NCBI GenBank assembly: GCA_022566435.1
Contig: JADFIX010000327.1
Span: 1-5,618, forward strand
Origin: Planctomycetota bacterium
GTDB lineage: Bacteria > Planctomycetota > Phycisphaerae > UBA1845
Length of the DNA: 5,618 nt
Reading direction: 5' to 3'
Both the position numbers and the translations under genes were made by a program. Positions within the stretch are counted from its first letter, which is position 1; each line of letters begins with the position of its first letter. The notes beneath the pieces are model-generated. The model saw nothing but the letters and a program-made list of their open reading frames with translations. It was not told where the DNA came from and did no database searches. This document shows positions 1 to 5,063 of the stretch, one piece after another.

Positions 1-110
1 TGGGCGACACGGTGGGAGACCCCTTCAAGGACACGTCCGGGCCCGCCCTGAACATCCTGATCAAGCTGATGTCCATCGTGGCCCTGGTGTTCGCTCCGCT
101 GTTTATCTAG
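1..110 (+). CDS. hppA: Membrane-bound ion-pumping pyrophosphatase, C-terminal end (partial)
   Basis: This is the 3' end of a gene that begins left of the window; reading starts at base 3 and 35 codons remain before a TAG stop. The peptide contains [17 protein letters not shown] followed by a hydrophobic stretch ending VFAPLFI. This is the well-known C-terminus of membrane pyrophosphatases, which couple hydrolysis of pyrophosphate to pumping of H+ or Na+ across the cytoplasmic membrane. The [14 protein letters not shown] segment belongs to the conserved acidic/lysine cluster that binds Mg-pyrophosphate, and the hydrophobic tail is the last membrane helix. The wording ([24 protein letters not shown]) resembles the K+-dependent subgroup more than the Rhodospirillum-type K+-independent one. 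The ion pumped cannot be told from this fragment. Identification is firm; the subgroup is inference. Confidence 0.95.
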   Translation, partial: GDTVGDPFKDTSGPALNILIKLMSIVALVFAPLFI

Positions 111-127
111 TCTGAAAACTTATGGGA

Positions 128-166
128 AAAAGGGGGCGGGTCATTTTATTGGCCCAGCCCCCTTTT
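128..166. terminator. Bidirectional intrinsic terminator between converging genes
   Basis: Bases 128-137 (AAAAGGGGGC) pair perfectly with 157-166 (GCCCCCTTTT). The helix continues inward as GGG 138-140 with CCC 153-155 past one bulged A, leaving an AT-rich loop at about 143-150. The + strand reads GC stem then TTTT; the - strand reads GC stem then TTTTT. It lies 17 nt after the hppA stop and about 30 nt after the stop of the converging 96-aa gene, as expected for a terminator shared by both. Confidence 0.85.
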
Positions 167-197
167 CGGACCGAATCGAATTGGCGCTAAGAGGCAC

Positions 198-488
198 TCA
201 GGAATCGCACCCGTCCTTGACGACGATCGACTCGACCATCAGCACGAGCGTCAGCTGCTTTTCATCGAACCCAAATGACTTCCCGATCGCCATGAACTCG
301 CGCATTCGGACATCCCTGTCCACCTCTTCCTCGGGAGTCAACTGGCGTCCCTCTTCCAGGACACCGGTCATATAGTCCTTGAGCGCGATGCTGTGATTTC
401 GCATTATCGTCTTCTTCACGCTCGGGCGGAGTGAAGCAACAAACTTGGCCGCCGCCTGCTTTGGGTCTTCGTGATCGTATTTTCGCAT
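198..488 (-). CDS. Hypothetical 96-aa charged helical protein
   Basis: I do not recognise this family. The product is a soluble-looking 96-residue protein, rich in Lys, Arg, Glu and Asp, with no membrane segment, no Cys pair (a single Cys near the end) and no known motif. It looks mostly alpha-helical, with an acidic segment (TPEEEVDRDVRMREF) around residues 51-65 and a hydrophobic helix (QLTLVLMVESIVV) near residues 78-90. The frame stays open upstream to about 701, but the ATG at 486-488 is chosen because a perfect GGAGG lies 8 nt before it and because the upstream part reads like an out-of-frame copy of the zinc ribbon gene. It begins 43 nt after the stop of that gene on the same strand, so the two probably share a transcript. 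Its stop faces the hppA terminator. Confidence 0.75.
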   Translation of the reverse strand: MRKYDHEDPKQAAAKFVASLRPSVKKTIMRNHSIALKDYMTGVLEEGRQLTPEEEVDRDVRMREFMAIGKSFGFDEKQLTLVLMVESIVVKDGCDS

Positions 489-496
489 TTCAAGAA

Positions 497-501
497 CCTC
501 C
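497..501 (-). promoter_or_regulatory. Ribosome binding site that sets the start of the 96-aa gene
   Basis: The minus strand reads GGAGG here, 8 nt before the ATG at 488. This strong Shine-Dalgarno favours a 96-aa product over a longer one from upstream in-frame codons. Confidence 0.75.
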
Positions 502-531
502 GTGCACCTGGTTAGCTGCGCCCATCGGTAC

Positions 532-720
532 TTACCGGCTGACGGCCGCGACGCTAGTCTCAACTCGCGCGATCGTTTCAACGATGACGTCTTCGGAAAT
601 ATCAGTTTCGAAGTCGGCGTGGCTCGCTCCGCACTGGAAGCACAGGATGGATGATCCGAAGCGGTCTTTCTCCAGATACAGGTCCCCGCCGCATCGCTCA
701 CAACCTTTTAACCAGACCAT
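532..720 (-). CDS. Small zinc ribbon protein (62 aa)
   Basis: The 62-residue product starts MVWLKGCERCGGDLYLEKD and has two CxxC knuckles, C7-x2-C10 and C27-x2-C30 (CFQC), separated by 16 residues. This is a classic zinc ribbon able to hold one Zn2+. The second half is acidic and hydrophobic (FETDISEDVIVETIARVE) and may form a strand and helix. Similar tiny zinc ribbons of the form WLKGCxRCxGDLYLExDxxG occur in several environmental bacterial phyla; that match is from memory, and the function is unknown, with nucleic-acid or protein binding likely. The start at 718-720 is chosen because the family usually begins near WLKGC and a TGGGGGT stretch lies 8 nt upstream; the frame is open to 798, which would add 26 poorly structured residues. 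It is the first gene of a likely pair with the 96-aa gene downstream. Confidence 0.75.
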   Translation of the reverse strand: MVWLKGCERCGGDLYLEKDRFGSSILCFQCGASHADFETDISEDVIVETIARVETSVAAVSR

Positions 721-924
721 TCCACAGACCCCCAAATAATTCTTTTTAGACTCCCCGCAGGCATATCCGAATCCGTGTTGGAGAGTTCCCGACTCCATGT
801 ATGCAGATGCCTGTTATGCTTCACTCTATGCGGCGTCGGCGAACATTCGGGGGGACGCAAAGTGTACGGCGCGGGATAACTTGGTGAACAACAATTAGTG
901 AGTTGTGACAAAAGCGTTAGAAAT

Positions 925-1722
925 TCAGACTAACTGGGGAGGATACCGTTCGGAGCGTCGTCGCAGGCCGCGTGGCAAACGCATGGCCTCGCCAAACACC
1001 TGCCGAACGCGAGTCGCATCGTTGCCGCTGCGGCGATTCTCGGCCACCACCAGCAAGCGGAACTGTGGGCGAGGCTTTGCGGCCCCACACTGCCGGTACA
1101 ACTCAACAATGAACTCGTACCCCTCAGGGCTCTCAGCCCAATCAGCGAACTTGTGCAGCTTCTGGCCTAGCCGCGTGGCTGATTCCTCACCGCTTGAGAC
1201 TTCCACCAGACACAGCAGCCGTCCCACGTCGTGCTGAAACAAAAAGGCGTAATCTGGGACAAGTTCACGGAAGGAAGTGTGTTGAGCCAAGGCAAACCGC
1301 TCCTGCCAGCACAATTTGATGTCGGCTCGCAGCCGCGTCACATCTTTGAGCGAGACAGCCACCTCAGTAATCAGCAATTCGTGAGCCACATGGCTCCTCG
1401 TTCTCGGCTTCGTGTCAAACACGTGGCGGCTATCCATCGCCCGCAGGCCCCGCCGCGTGACCACGTACACGTTCGGGCTGTTGATCCCTGGCTCACGTAT
1501 TACCTCCAACTCTCCGGCTGCAACCAGCGTCTGTAAGTGCAACCGGGTCACACGGTCTGTAGGTAGTTGGTCAATCAACTGACGATGAACCTGACTGGCC
1601 AGAGCGGTACGATACAGAGCGAAGAACTCAAGCAACGTAGACGCAAAGCGTGAGTAGCGACGCGAAGAGCATCGCTTGGCCTTGGCCGGCCTTGAGGCAA
1701 TCACGCGGTACGCATTCGACAT
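925..1722 (-). CDS. Replic_Relax (replication-relaxation) family protein
   Basis: A 265-aa protein with a two-part layout. Residues about 25-97 form a winged-helix-like region (TLLEFFALYRTALASQ, then RLHLQTLVAAGELEVI and NSPNVYVVTRRGLRAM). Residues about 110-195 hold the features that made me call the Replic_Relax family (PF13814): RSHVAHELLITEVAVSL, CWQERF, LVPDYAFLF, LLCLVEVSSGEES and LGQKLHKFADW. The order D157 ... E174-V-S-S-G-E ... K188 is reminiscent of a PD-(D/E)xK nuclease-like fold, but activity cannot be claimed. Family members are usually carried by plasmids and integrated conjugative elements and are linked to replication or relaxation of element DNA; their biochemistry is poorly known. 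The ATG at 1720-1722 has no clear Shine-Dalgarno, so the start is uncertain. A 20-bp palindrome lies about 85 nt upstream. The C-terminus is basic. Confidence 0.7.
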   Translation of the reverse strand: MSNAYRVIASRPAKAKRCSSRRYSRFASTLLEFFALYRTALASQVHRQLIDQLPTDRVTRLHLQTLVAAGELEVIREPGINSPNVYVVTRRGLRAMDSRHVFDTKPRTRSHVAHELLITEVAVSLKDVTRLRADIKLCWQERFALAQHTSFRELVPDYAFLFQHDVGRLLCLVEVSSGEESATRLGQKLHKFADWAESPEGYEFIVELYRQCGAAKPRPQFRLLVVAENRRSGNDATRVRQVFGEAMRLPRGLRRRSERYPPQLV

Positions 1723-1806
1723 GGTATTGAACGACCAAACACTTCGTTTTTCCAGCCCGCCGCGAGTTGCAATTCCGTTCTCTCTGCCGACTTACGTCGT
1801 ATGTCC

Positions 1807-1826
1807 CTGTTCCGACGTCGGAACAG
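1807..1826. repeat. Perfect 20-bp palindrome, operator-like
   Basis: The half CTGTTCCGAC (1807-1816) is followed directly by its exact reverse complement GTCGGAACAG (1817-1826). A related half site, GCCGGAACAC, follows at about 1828-1837. A perfect palindrome without spacer is the shape of a dimeric-regulator operator or a recombinase/plasmid-partition site. It sits in the gap between the Replic_Relax gene and the small membrane ORF, upstream of the former. What binds it cannot be told. Confidence 0.6.
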
Positions 1827-1880
1827 TCGCCGGAACACCGTTTTCAGCCACCCAAGCAGCGCGCCGCTACCTCTTGTTGT

Positions 1881-2135
1881 TCACCACTCCCGCATCTGCT
1901 TGCCAATCCATCGCAGACACCCCCTCGTCGCGGCTTTGATTTGCGACAAGCCGAAGCGAAGAAGTCGCCACATCTGTCGTAGACACCAACGTTGCAGGGC
2001 AAACGGGGTTGCATAGAGATAGGCGCCGTTAGCGCCGCAGCAGAAAGCCACCAGCAGTCCCAGCAGCCAAAGCGTGATGGCCAGGCTGACGACCTGATCA
2101 AACAGGCTCACTTGAGCCAGCACAGGCAGCGGCAA
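1881..2135 (-). CDS. Possible small membrane protein (84 aa)
   Basis: I do not recognise this product. From a TTG codon at 2133-2135 the frame gives 84 residues: a short start (PLPVLAQ), a hydrophobic segment (VVSLAITLWLLGLLVAFCCG, about residues 15-34), a small polar patch, and a basic, Trp-rich C-terminal half (RWCLRQMWRLLRFG and onward). This fits a one-pass membrane protein with a positive cytoplasmic tail. It is on the same strand as, and about 160 nt upstream of, the Replic_Relax gene, so it may be another cargo or transfer gene of the same element. No strong ribosome binding site precedes the TTG. An ATG at about 2180 on this strand opens an adjacent frame with a signal-peptide-like sequence, so a frameshift is possible. 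The alternative is chance open sequence; confidence is modest. Confidence 0.35.
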   Translation of the reverse strand: MPLPVLAQVSLFDQVVSLAITLWLLGLLVAFCCGANGAYLYATPFALQRWCLRQMWRLLRFGLSQIKAATRGCLRWIGKQMREW

Positions 2136-2137
2136 GA

Positions 2138-2161
2138 GTGCACAGAATCGTGCACAGAATG
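2138..2161. repeat. Tandem 12-bp direct repeat
   Basis: GTGCACAGAATC (2138-2149) is followed directly by GTGCACAGAATG (2150-2161), 11 of 12 bases identical. On the minus strand it encodes a repeated ILCT in the frame next to the small membrane ORF, just ahead of its TTG start. Confidence 0.75.
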
Positions 2162-2249
2162 CTTGCGAAATACGGCATGATGTGCAAAATGCGTGTGTCG
2201 TAAGTGGCTGATTCGCTTGGTCTTTCGAGTTGTTCTGTGCTCTGCGAAG

Positions 2250-2283
2250 CCGAAGGTTAGTGGTTCGAGTCCACTCGGGGATA
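2250..2283 (+). pseudogene. 3' fragment of a tRNA gene (probable integration footprint)
   Basis: Bases 2259-2275 form a perfect T arm: AGTGG stem, TTCGAGT loop, CCACT stem, with the invariant TTCGA. The preceding CGAAGGTT matches the usual end of an anticodon arm plus variable loop, and the following CGGGGAT plus A fits an acceptor strand plus discriminator base; no CCA is encoded. No ATCCCCG-like 5' acceptor strand, D arm or pairing anticodon stem exists in the ~75 bases upstream, so this is not a whole tRNA. Orphan tRNA 3' ends of this kind are typically left as the far attachment site of elements whose integrase targets a tRNA gene. The tRNA identity cannot be assigned. If it is an att site, the element should lie on its left side, where the Replic_Relax gene is. 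Confidence 0.55.
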
Positions 2284-2297
2284 CTGACTTACGTCAG
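2284..2297. repeat. Short inverted repeat next to the tRNA fragment
   Basis: CTGAC (2284-2288) and GTCAG (2293-2297) are inverted around TTAC, directly after the tRNA discriminator position. It contains GACTTACGTC, which recurs exactly at 1789-1798. It could be an arm of the attachment site or chance. Confidence 0.35.
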
Positions 2298-2331
2298 GCG
2301 CCGCAGGCTGACACTCCACAAACACGCCACA

Positions 2332-3156
2332 TCATTTTGCCTTTCGCTGGAGAAACGCGGGCACGTAGACCTTCTCGGCCGCTTTCTGCATCTTGCGGGC
2401 CGCTCCGGCGAGGCCCCGCGACGTGGCCATCTTCCGCCCTCCGGTGATCACGCCGCGCACGTTGCCCTGAAGAATGCGCAGCAGGCGGTCGCGCGTGAAG
2501 GCCTCGCGGTGTTCGAAGTGCGTATGAAAGACCTTGGCCGCTCGCCAGACGTAGCTGGCCGCGTGTAGGAGGTCCAAGATGTCCACGGTCGATTCGGCCG
2601 GCGTGTCCAGACATAAGTCGGCCGTTTCCCAGAGGCTTTTCTGTCCGTCCATCATCCGCAGCACTGTCTGCTCGTCGCGGCGTCGGGAGGCGACTTGCCC
2701 GTCGGCCCAGCAGAAGGCTTCGATGGGGCCGGTCGATTCATGAACCTCATCGGCGTCTTCGTAACGTTGCGGGAAGCGGGCCGTGACGTGCTTGAACTGC
2801 GGCCGGGGACGATCCTTTGGCTTTTCGCCCTCGTCGTCGCGAAACAACGCCGCCACAATCTCCTCGGGCGTGCGCACGTGGCCCTCGACCGAGTAGACGC
2901 AGGCCAAGGTCGCCATCCGGCGATTGCCGGGCCGCTCCGGCTTGTCGAACAACGGCGTCTTCTGGGCGCCCTGAAGCGCCAGGAGTTGTTCCACCGCGGC
3001 GTGACCGATGTTGAGAACCCGTGAAAACACGTCCCGTTCCGTCTCATCCAGAGACCGGCCCTGGGCCGCCGACTGTTTGACGACGGAATCCAATTTCTCG
3101 GCCAACGCCACCACCGAACCAATCTTGCTTTCCGACCCTGAAATCGCCATGCTCAT
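2332..3156 (-). pseudogene. ISKra4-family transposase, internally deleted and C-terminally truncated
   Basis: The 274-residue open frame is a shortened ISKra4-family transposase; full members are usually well over 400 aa. Residues 1-63 give the helical N-terminus (SLDETERDVFSRVLNIGHAAVEQ). At about residue 64 (near base 2967) it jumps to the second half of the catalytic domain: RRMATLACVYSVEGHVRTPEE, VAALFRDDE, then LRMMDGQKSLWE with the second catalytic Asp (D170) and TVDILDLLHAASYVWRAAKVFH. The segment that should hold the first Asp (the SADGKG region) is missing. After RGLAGAARK (about residue 255) the sequence leaves the family, so the HxxxGxIE-type end with the catalytic Glu is also gone. 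Two catalytic acids are absent, so it should not transpose. A GGAGG 7 nt before the ATG at 3154-3156 sets the start. Family call is firm; the deletion is inferred from remembered homologues. Confidence 0.85.
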
Positions 3157-3163
3157 CTTGCGG

Positions 3164-3168
3164 CCTCC
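3164..3168 (-). promoter_or_regulatory. Ribosome binding site of the ISKra4 transposase
   Basis: GGAGG on the minus strand, 7 nt before the ATG at 3156. It excludes the 30 extra residues that an upstream start at 3246 would add. Confidence 0.7.
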
Positions 3169-3273
3169 ATGCCAAGGGACTTGGTTAAACACCCTCAGCA
3201 TGACCAAGAGGCCGCTTTTTTCCCTACCCCAATCCCAGCAGCCCACCCGATTTCATCCGCGGCGGGTTGCCGG

Positions 3274-4341
3274 TTACGCCCCCTGCGAAGTGTCTTGTTT
3301 GAGTAGGCTGATGACGAACTTTCTTAGGAAGCCGAAATTCTCTGCTGCGTCTCCGTTGCGAATGCGGCTGGCGTCTTCGCGAAAGACGACGTCCAGAACC
3401 CAGTGCATGCTTTCGATCGACCAATGATTGCGGACGGCCGCCGCGAATTCTTTGACCTTGGGTTCACGGCTGCTGATGTAGTAACGCACTTCGCTGGTCT
3501 GCCGGTCGCCGCGCTCGGTCATCGTAACGACCTGCCCAATGGATCGCAGGTTCTTCCACGCGCGACGAACCGACTTCATGGAGTCCGGCACAGGCGCGAT
3601 GGTGCAGTATCGTTCCTCCAGCCGGCCCCGGGATCGTTCCGTGGTCTTGTGTCGTCGGCAGCCGTGTTGTGGGAAATCGTCCTGTTCGTGCCGTTCAAGA
3701 AAGAACGATTCGAGGGCGGCGCAGAGCGCGCCCTGGTTGCCTTTCACGGCCAGCACGTAGTCGCCGCCGCTGTTGACGATTTTCTTGGCGATTTCTTTTT
3801 GGCATCCCATGGCGTCGATCGTGACGATGGCTCCGCACAGTTCCAGCATTTCCAGCAGCTTGGGAATCGCCGTGATTTCGTTCGACTTGGAATCAACCGC
3901 AACTTGCCCCAGCGTCAGACCTTGCTCAGTGGCCCAGGCGCTAACCAGATGCAGCGGATGCTCGCGATGTTGCGCGCCGCGCGATCCTCGCAGGGTTTTT
4001 CCGTCGATGGGCACGAACCGCGGCCGCCCCTGGTCGTCGCAATGGTTTGCGAACGAAGCAACCCAATCCAAGAAAGCGAGCTGGAATTGGTCCGGCTTAA
4101 TGAGCGACAGAACGCGGCCGATGGTGTCGTGAGACGGCGCCCCGTTTTTCAGGCGGATGAACTTTCGGAACCAGGATGTTTTCTGACGGGCGAAGTCCAC
4201 GATCTCCGTGGGTCCGTCGCAACCCGCGATGGTCGCGGCGACGCAAAGAAACAGGATATCAACCAGCTCGTGTCGTTTGGATCGATCGATGCGAGGATCG
4301 TCGACCGCGGAAAAAGGCTCCGTGAAAGCACTGACAGCCAT
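3274..4341 (-). CDS. ISAs1-family DDE transposase, slightly short at the C-terminus
   Basis: The 355-aa product matches the ISAs1 family from end to end. The N-terminal associated domain is at residues 10-100 (DPRIDRSKRHELVDILFLCV, PSHDTIGRVLS). The DDE core follows: FVPIDGKTLRGS with D113, VAVDSKSNEITAIPKLLE, IVTIDAMGCQKEIA with D176, YVLAVKGNQ, RYYISS, and RNHWSIESMHWVLDVVF with E310. All three acids of the catalytic triad are present. It cuts and joins the ends of its insertion sequence. The usual family ending after NFxxLRxxxxxLLKQD is another ~20 residues with a KRxxAGW-type motif; here the protein stops at TSQGA, so the end appears replaced at a junction. The ATG at 4339-4341 is chosen because GGAGG lies 7 nt upstream; an in-frame start at 4377 would add 12 residues. 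Whether the shortened protein still works is unknown. Confidence 0.9.
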   Translation of the reverse strand: MAVSAFTEPFSAVDDPRIDRSKRHELVDILFLCVAATIAGCDGPTEIVDFARQKTSWFRKFIRLKNGAPSHDTIGRVLSLIKPDQFQLAFLDWVASFANHCDDQGRPRFVPIDGKTLRGSRGAQHREHPLHLVSAWATEQGLTLGQVAVDSKSNEITAIPKLLEMLELCGAIVTIDAMGCQKEIAKKIVNSGGDYVLAVKGNQGALCAALESFFLERHEQDDFPQHGCRRHKTTERSRGRLEERYCTIAPVPDSMKSVRRAWKNLRSIGQVVTMTERGDRQTSEVRYYISSREPKVKEFAAAVRNHWSIESMHWVLDVVFREDASRIRNGDAAENFGFLRKFVISLLKQDTSQGA

Positions 4342-4348
4342 AGCAAGA

Positions 4349-4353
4349 CCTCC
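4349..4353 (-). promoter_or_regulatory. Ribosome binding site of the ISAs1 transposase
   Basis: GGAGG on the minus strand, 7 nt before the ATG at 4341. It decides the start in favour of MAVSAF. Confidence 0.75.
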
Positions 4354-4437
4354 GTGAAAAAGGGTCACTCCGTCCACGGAATCTTTCGGTGCTAGCCTTC
4401 ACTTAGTCAAGCGACACGCGAATAATCAACCGACCAT

Positions 4438-4815
4438 TTGATGCGATGGCCGTGGGGCGTCGGATTTCGATCAGTATTCGCACTGGCCGATTACGTCAGG
4501 GTTTTCAGTCGCGTACCCGATTCATCATTCTGGTGGGGAATAGAGTTGCATCGGTGTCTCCGGCGCAAACGGATGCTGGAGAGGCTGAAGGACGAATCGG
4601 TGCAGGCGGGGTGGAAACGGTTTCTTGGCAACCGTGAAATACCCATCAACGATGACGTTGAACGCCCCAGTTTCTACTTTCCGCTTCCCTTATGGCACGA
4701 CGGCGCTGTTGTGGAGTTGCCGCACGGAGACAACGGGGCAACCACCGTTGTCGAGGTGCCATTAGAGGACGTTCGGTCTCGTCACAATGTGCGGACGGCG
4801 CTGGCGGAATTGGGC
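4438..4815 (+). pseudogene. Unrecognised coding-like fragment running into hsdS
   Basis: This frame is open from 4426, the first usable start being TTG at 4438. Its later part (from the ATG at 4573) reads like real protein, with codons mostly ending in G or C: MLERLKDESVQAGWKRF, EIPINDDVERPSFYFPLPLW, GAVVELPHG, TTVVEVPLEDV, RTALAELG. I do not recognise the family and it shows no HsdS hallmark. The first 40 residues are rich in Trp and Cys and less convincing. After about 4815 the frame becomes an out-of-frame shadow of hsdS, so the gene, if real, lost its end when it was joined to the hsdS fragment. The other + strand frame (4446-4637) is also open but stops early. It may be foreign DNA left between the IS block and the restriction operon, or chance. 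Confidence 0.35.
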
Positions 4816-5063
4816 AAATCACACTTCTCACCAATTCATCGTCACAAGGAAACATCGGGATGGGGGACATTGAGAAGCTCGTGCTTCAGCTCCCCCCCCT
4901 CCCCGAACAGTCCGCCGTTGCCACAGTGCTTGCCGACATGGACGCCGAGCTGGTGGCGCTTGAGGTGCGGCGCAATAAGACCCGCGACCTCAAGCAGGCC
5001 ATGATGCAGGAACTGCTCACCGGCAAGACGCGACTCGTGACCGCCGAGGTAGCCCATGCCTGA
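4803..5063 (+). pseudogene. hsdS: Type I restriction enzyme specificity subunit, C-terminal remnant
   Basis: About the last 86 codons of an HsdS subunit remain. The visible part runs SSSQGNIGMGDIEKL, then the conserved LQLPPLPEQ turn, then the long C-terminal helix VATVLADMDAELVALEVRRNKTRDLKQAMMQELLTGKT broken here at LVTAEVAHA. In intact subunits (about 400 aa or more) two target recognition domains read the two halves of the DNA site and these helices set their spacing and dock the HsdM methylases. Both recognition domains are missing: upstream of about 4800 this frame becomes Arg/Cys-rich and hits a stop at 4635-4637. The remnant overlaps the hsdR start by 8 nt, so the original operon spacing is kept. 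The left edge is approximate. It cannot specify a target on its own. Confidence 0.85.
5046..5050 (+). promoter_or_regulatory. Ribosome binding site of hsdR inside hsdS
   Basis: GAGGT ends 5 nt before the hsdR ATG at 5056-5058 and lies within the last codons of hsdS, consistent with coupled translation of the two subunits. Confidence 0.6.

Larger units (their letters stand above)
2332..3260 (-). mobile_element. Remnant of an ISKra4-family insertion sequence
   Basis: This covers the degenerate transposase plus about 100 nt of leader. I could not find matching terminal inverted repeats or target-site duplications, so both limits are approximate. The leader on the minus strand contains a 6-bp inverted repeat (CTTGGT/ACCAAG, 3180-3208) ahead of the ribosome binding site. 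Confidence 0.6.
3274..4400 (-). mobile_element. ISAs1-family insertion sequence (probably truncated at its 3' end)
   Basis: One transposase gene plus a short leader. The 5' limit is placed near 4400 by the leader only. The leader has a 6-bp inverted repeat, TCCGTG/CACGGA on the minus strand (about 4350-4379). No paired terminal inverted repeats were found, which fits loss of the 3' terminus at the junction near 3286, where the minus strand reads CAGGGGGCGTAACCGG. Confidence 0.65.

Noticed and set aside
888..906. Hairpin ACAAC/GTTGT as a terminator after the Replic_Relax gene
   Set aside because: The stem is only 5 bp, AT-rich, with a 9-nt loop and no T tract; too weak to call.
721..924. Promoter for the zinc ribbon gene pair
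   Set aside because: A promoter is expected here, but no well-spaced -35/-10 pair stands out, so none is annotated.
1676..2016. Several + strand open frames across the gap upstream of the Replic_Relax gene
   Set aside because: Their peptides are rich in Ser, Pro and Arg, overlap each other in different frames and lack ribosome sites.
2205..2283. A complete tRNA gene
   Set aside because: Only the T arm and 3' acceptor strand are convincing. No complementary 5' acceptor strand, D arm or anticodon stem was found at the right distance.
2652..3122. Alternative minus-strand frame inside the ISKra4 transposase
   Set aside because: Its Arg/Pro/Trp-rich composition is typical of an out-of-frame reading of a high-GC gene; the main frame carries the family motifs.
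3403..4395. Long 330-codon open frame on the + strand
   Set aside because: It is antisense to the ISAs1 transposase, whose catalytic motifs and ribosome site are clear on the minus strand; the + strand peptide has no family features.
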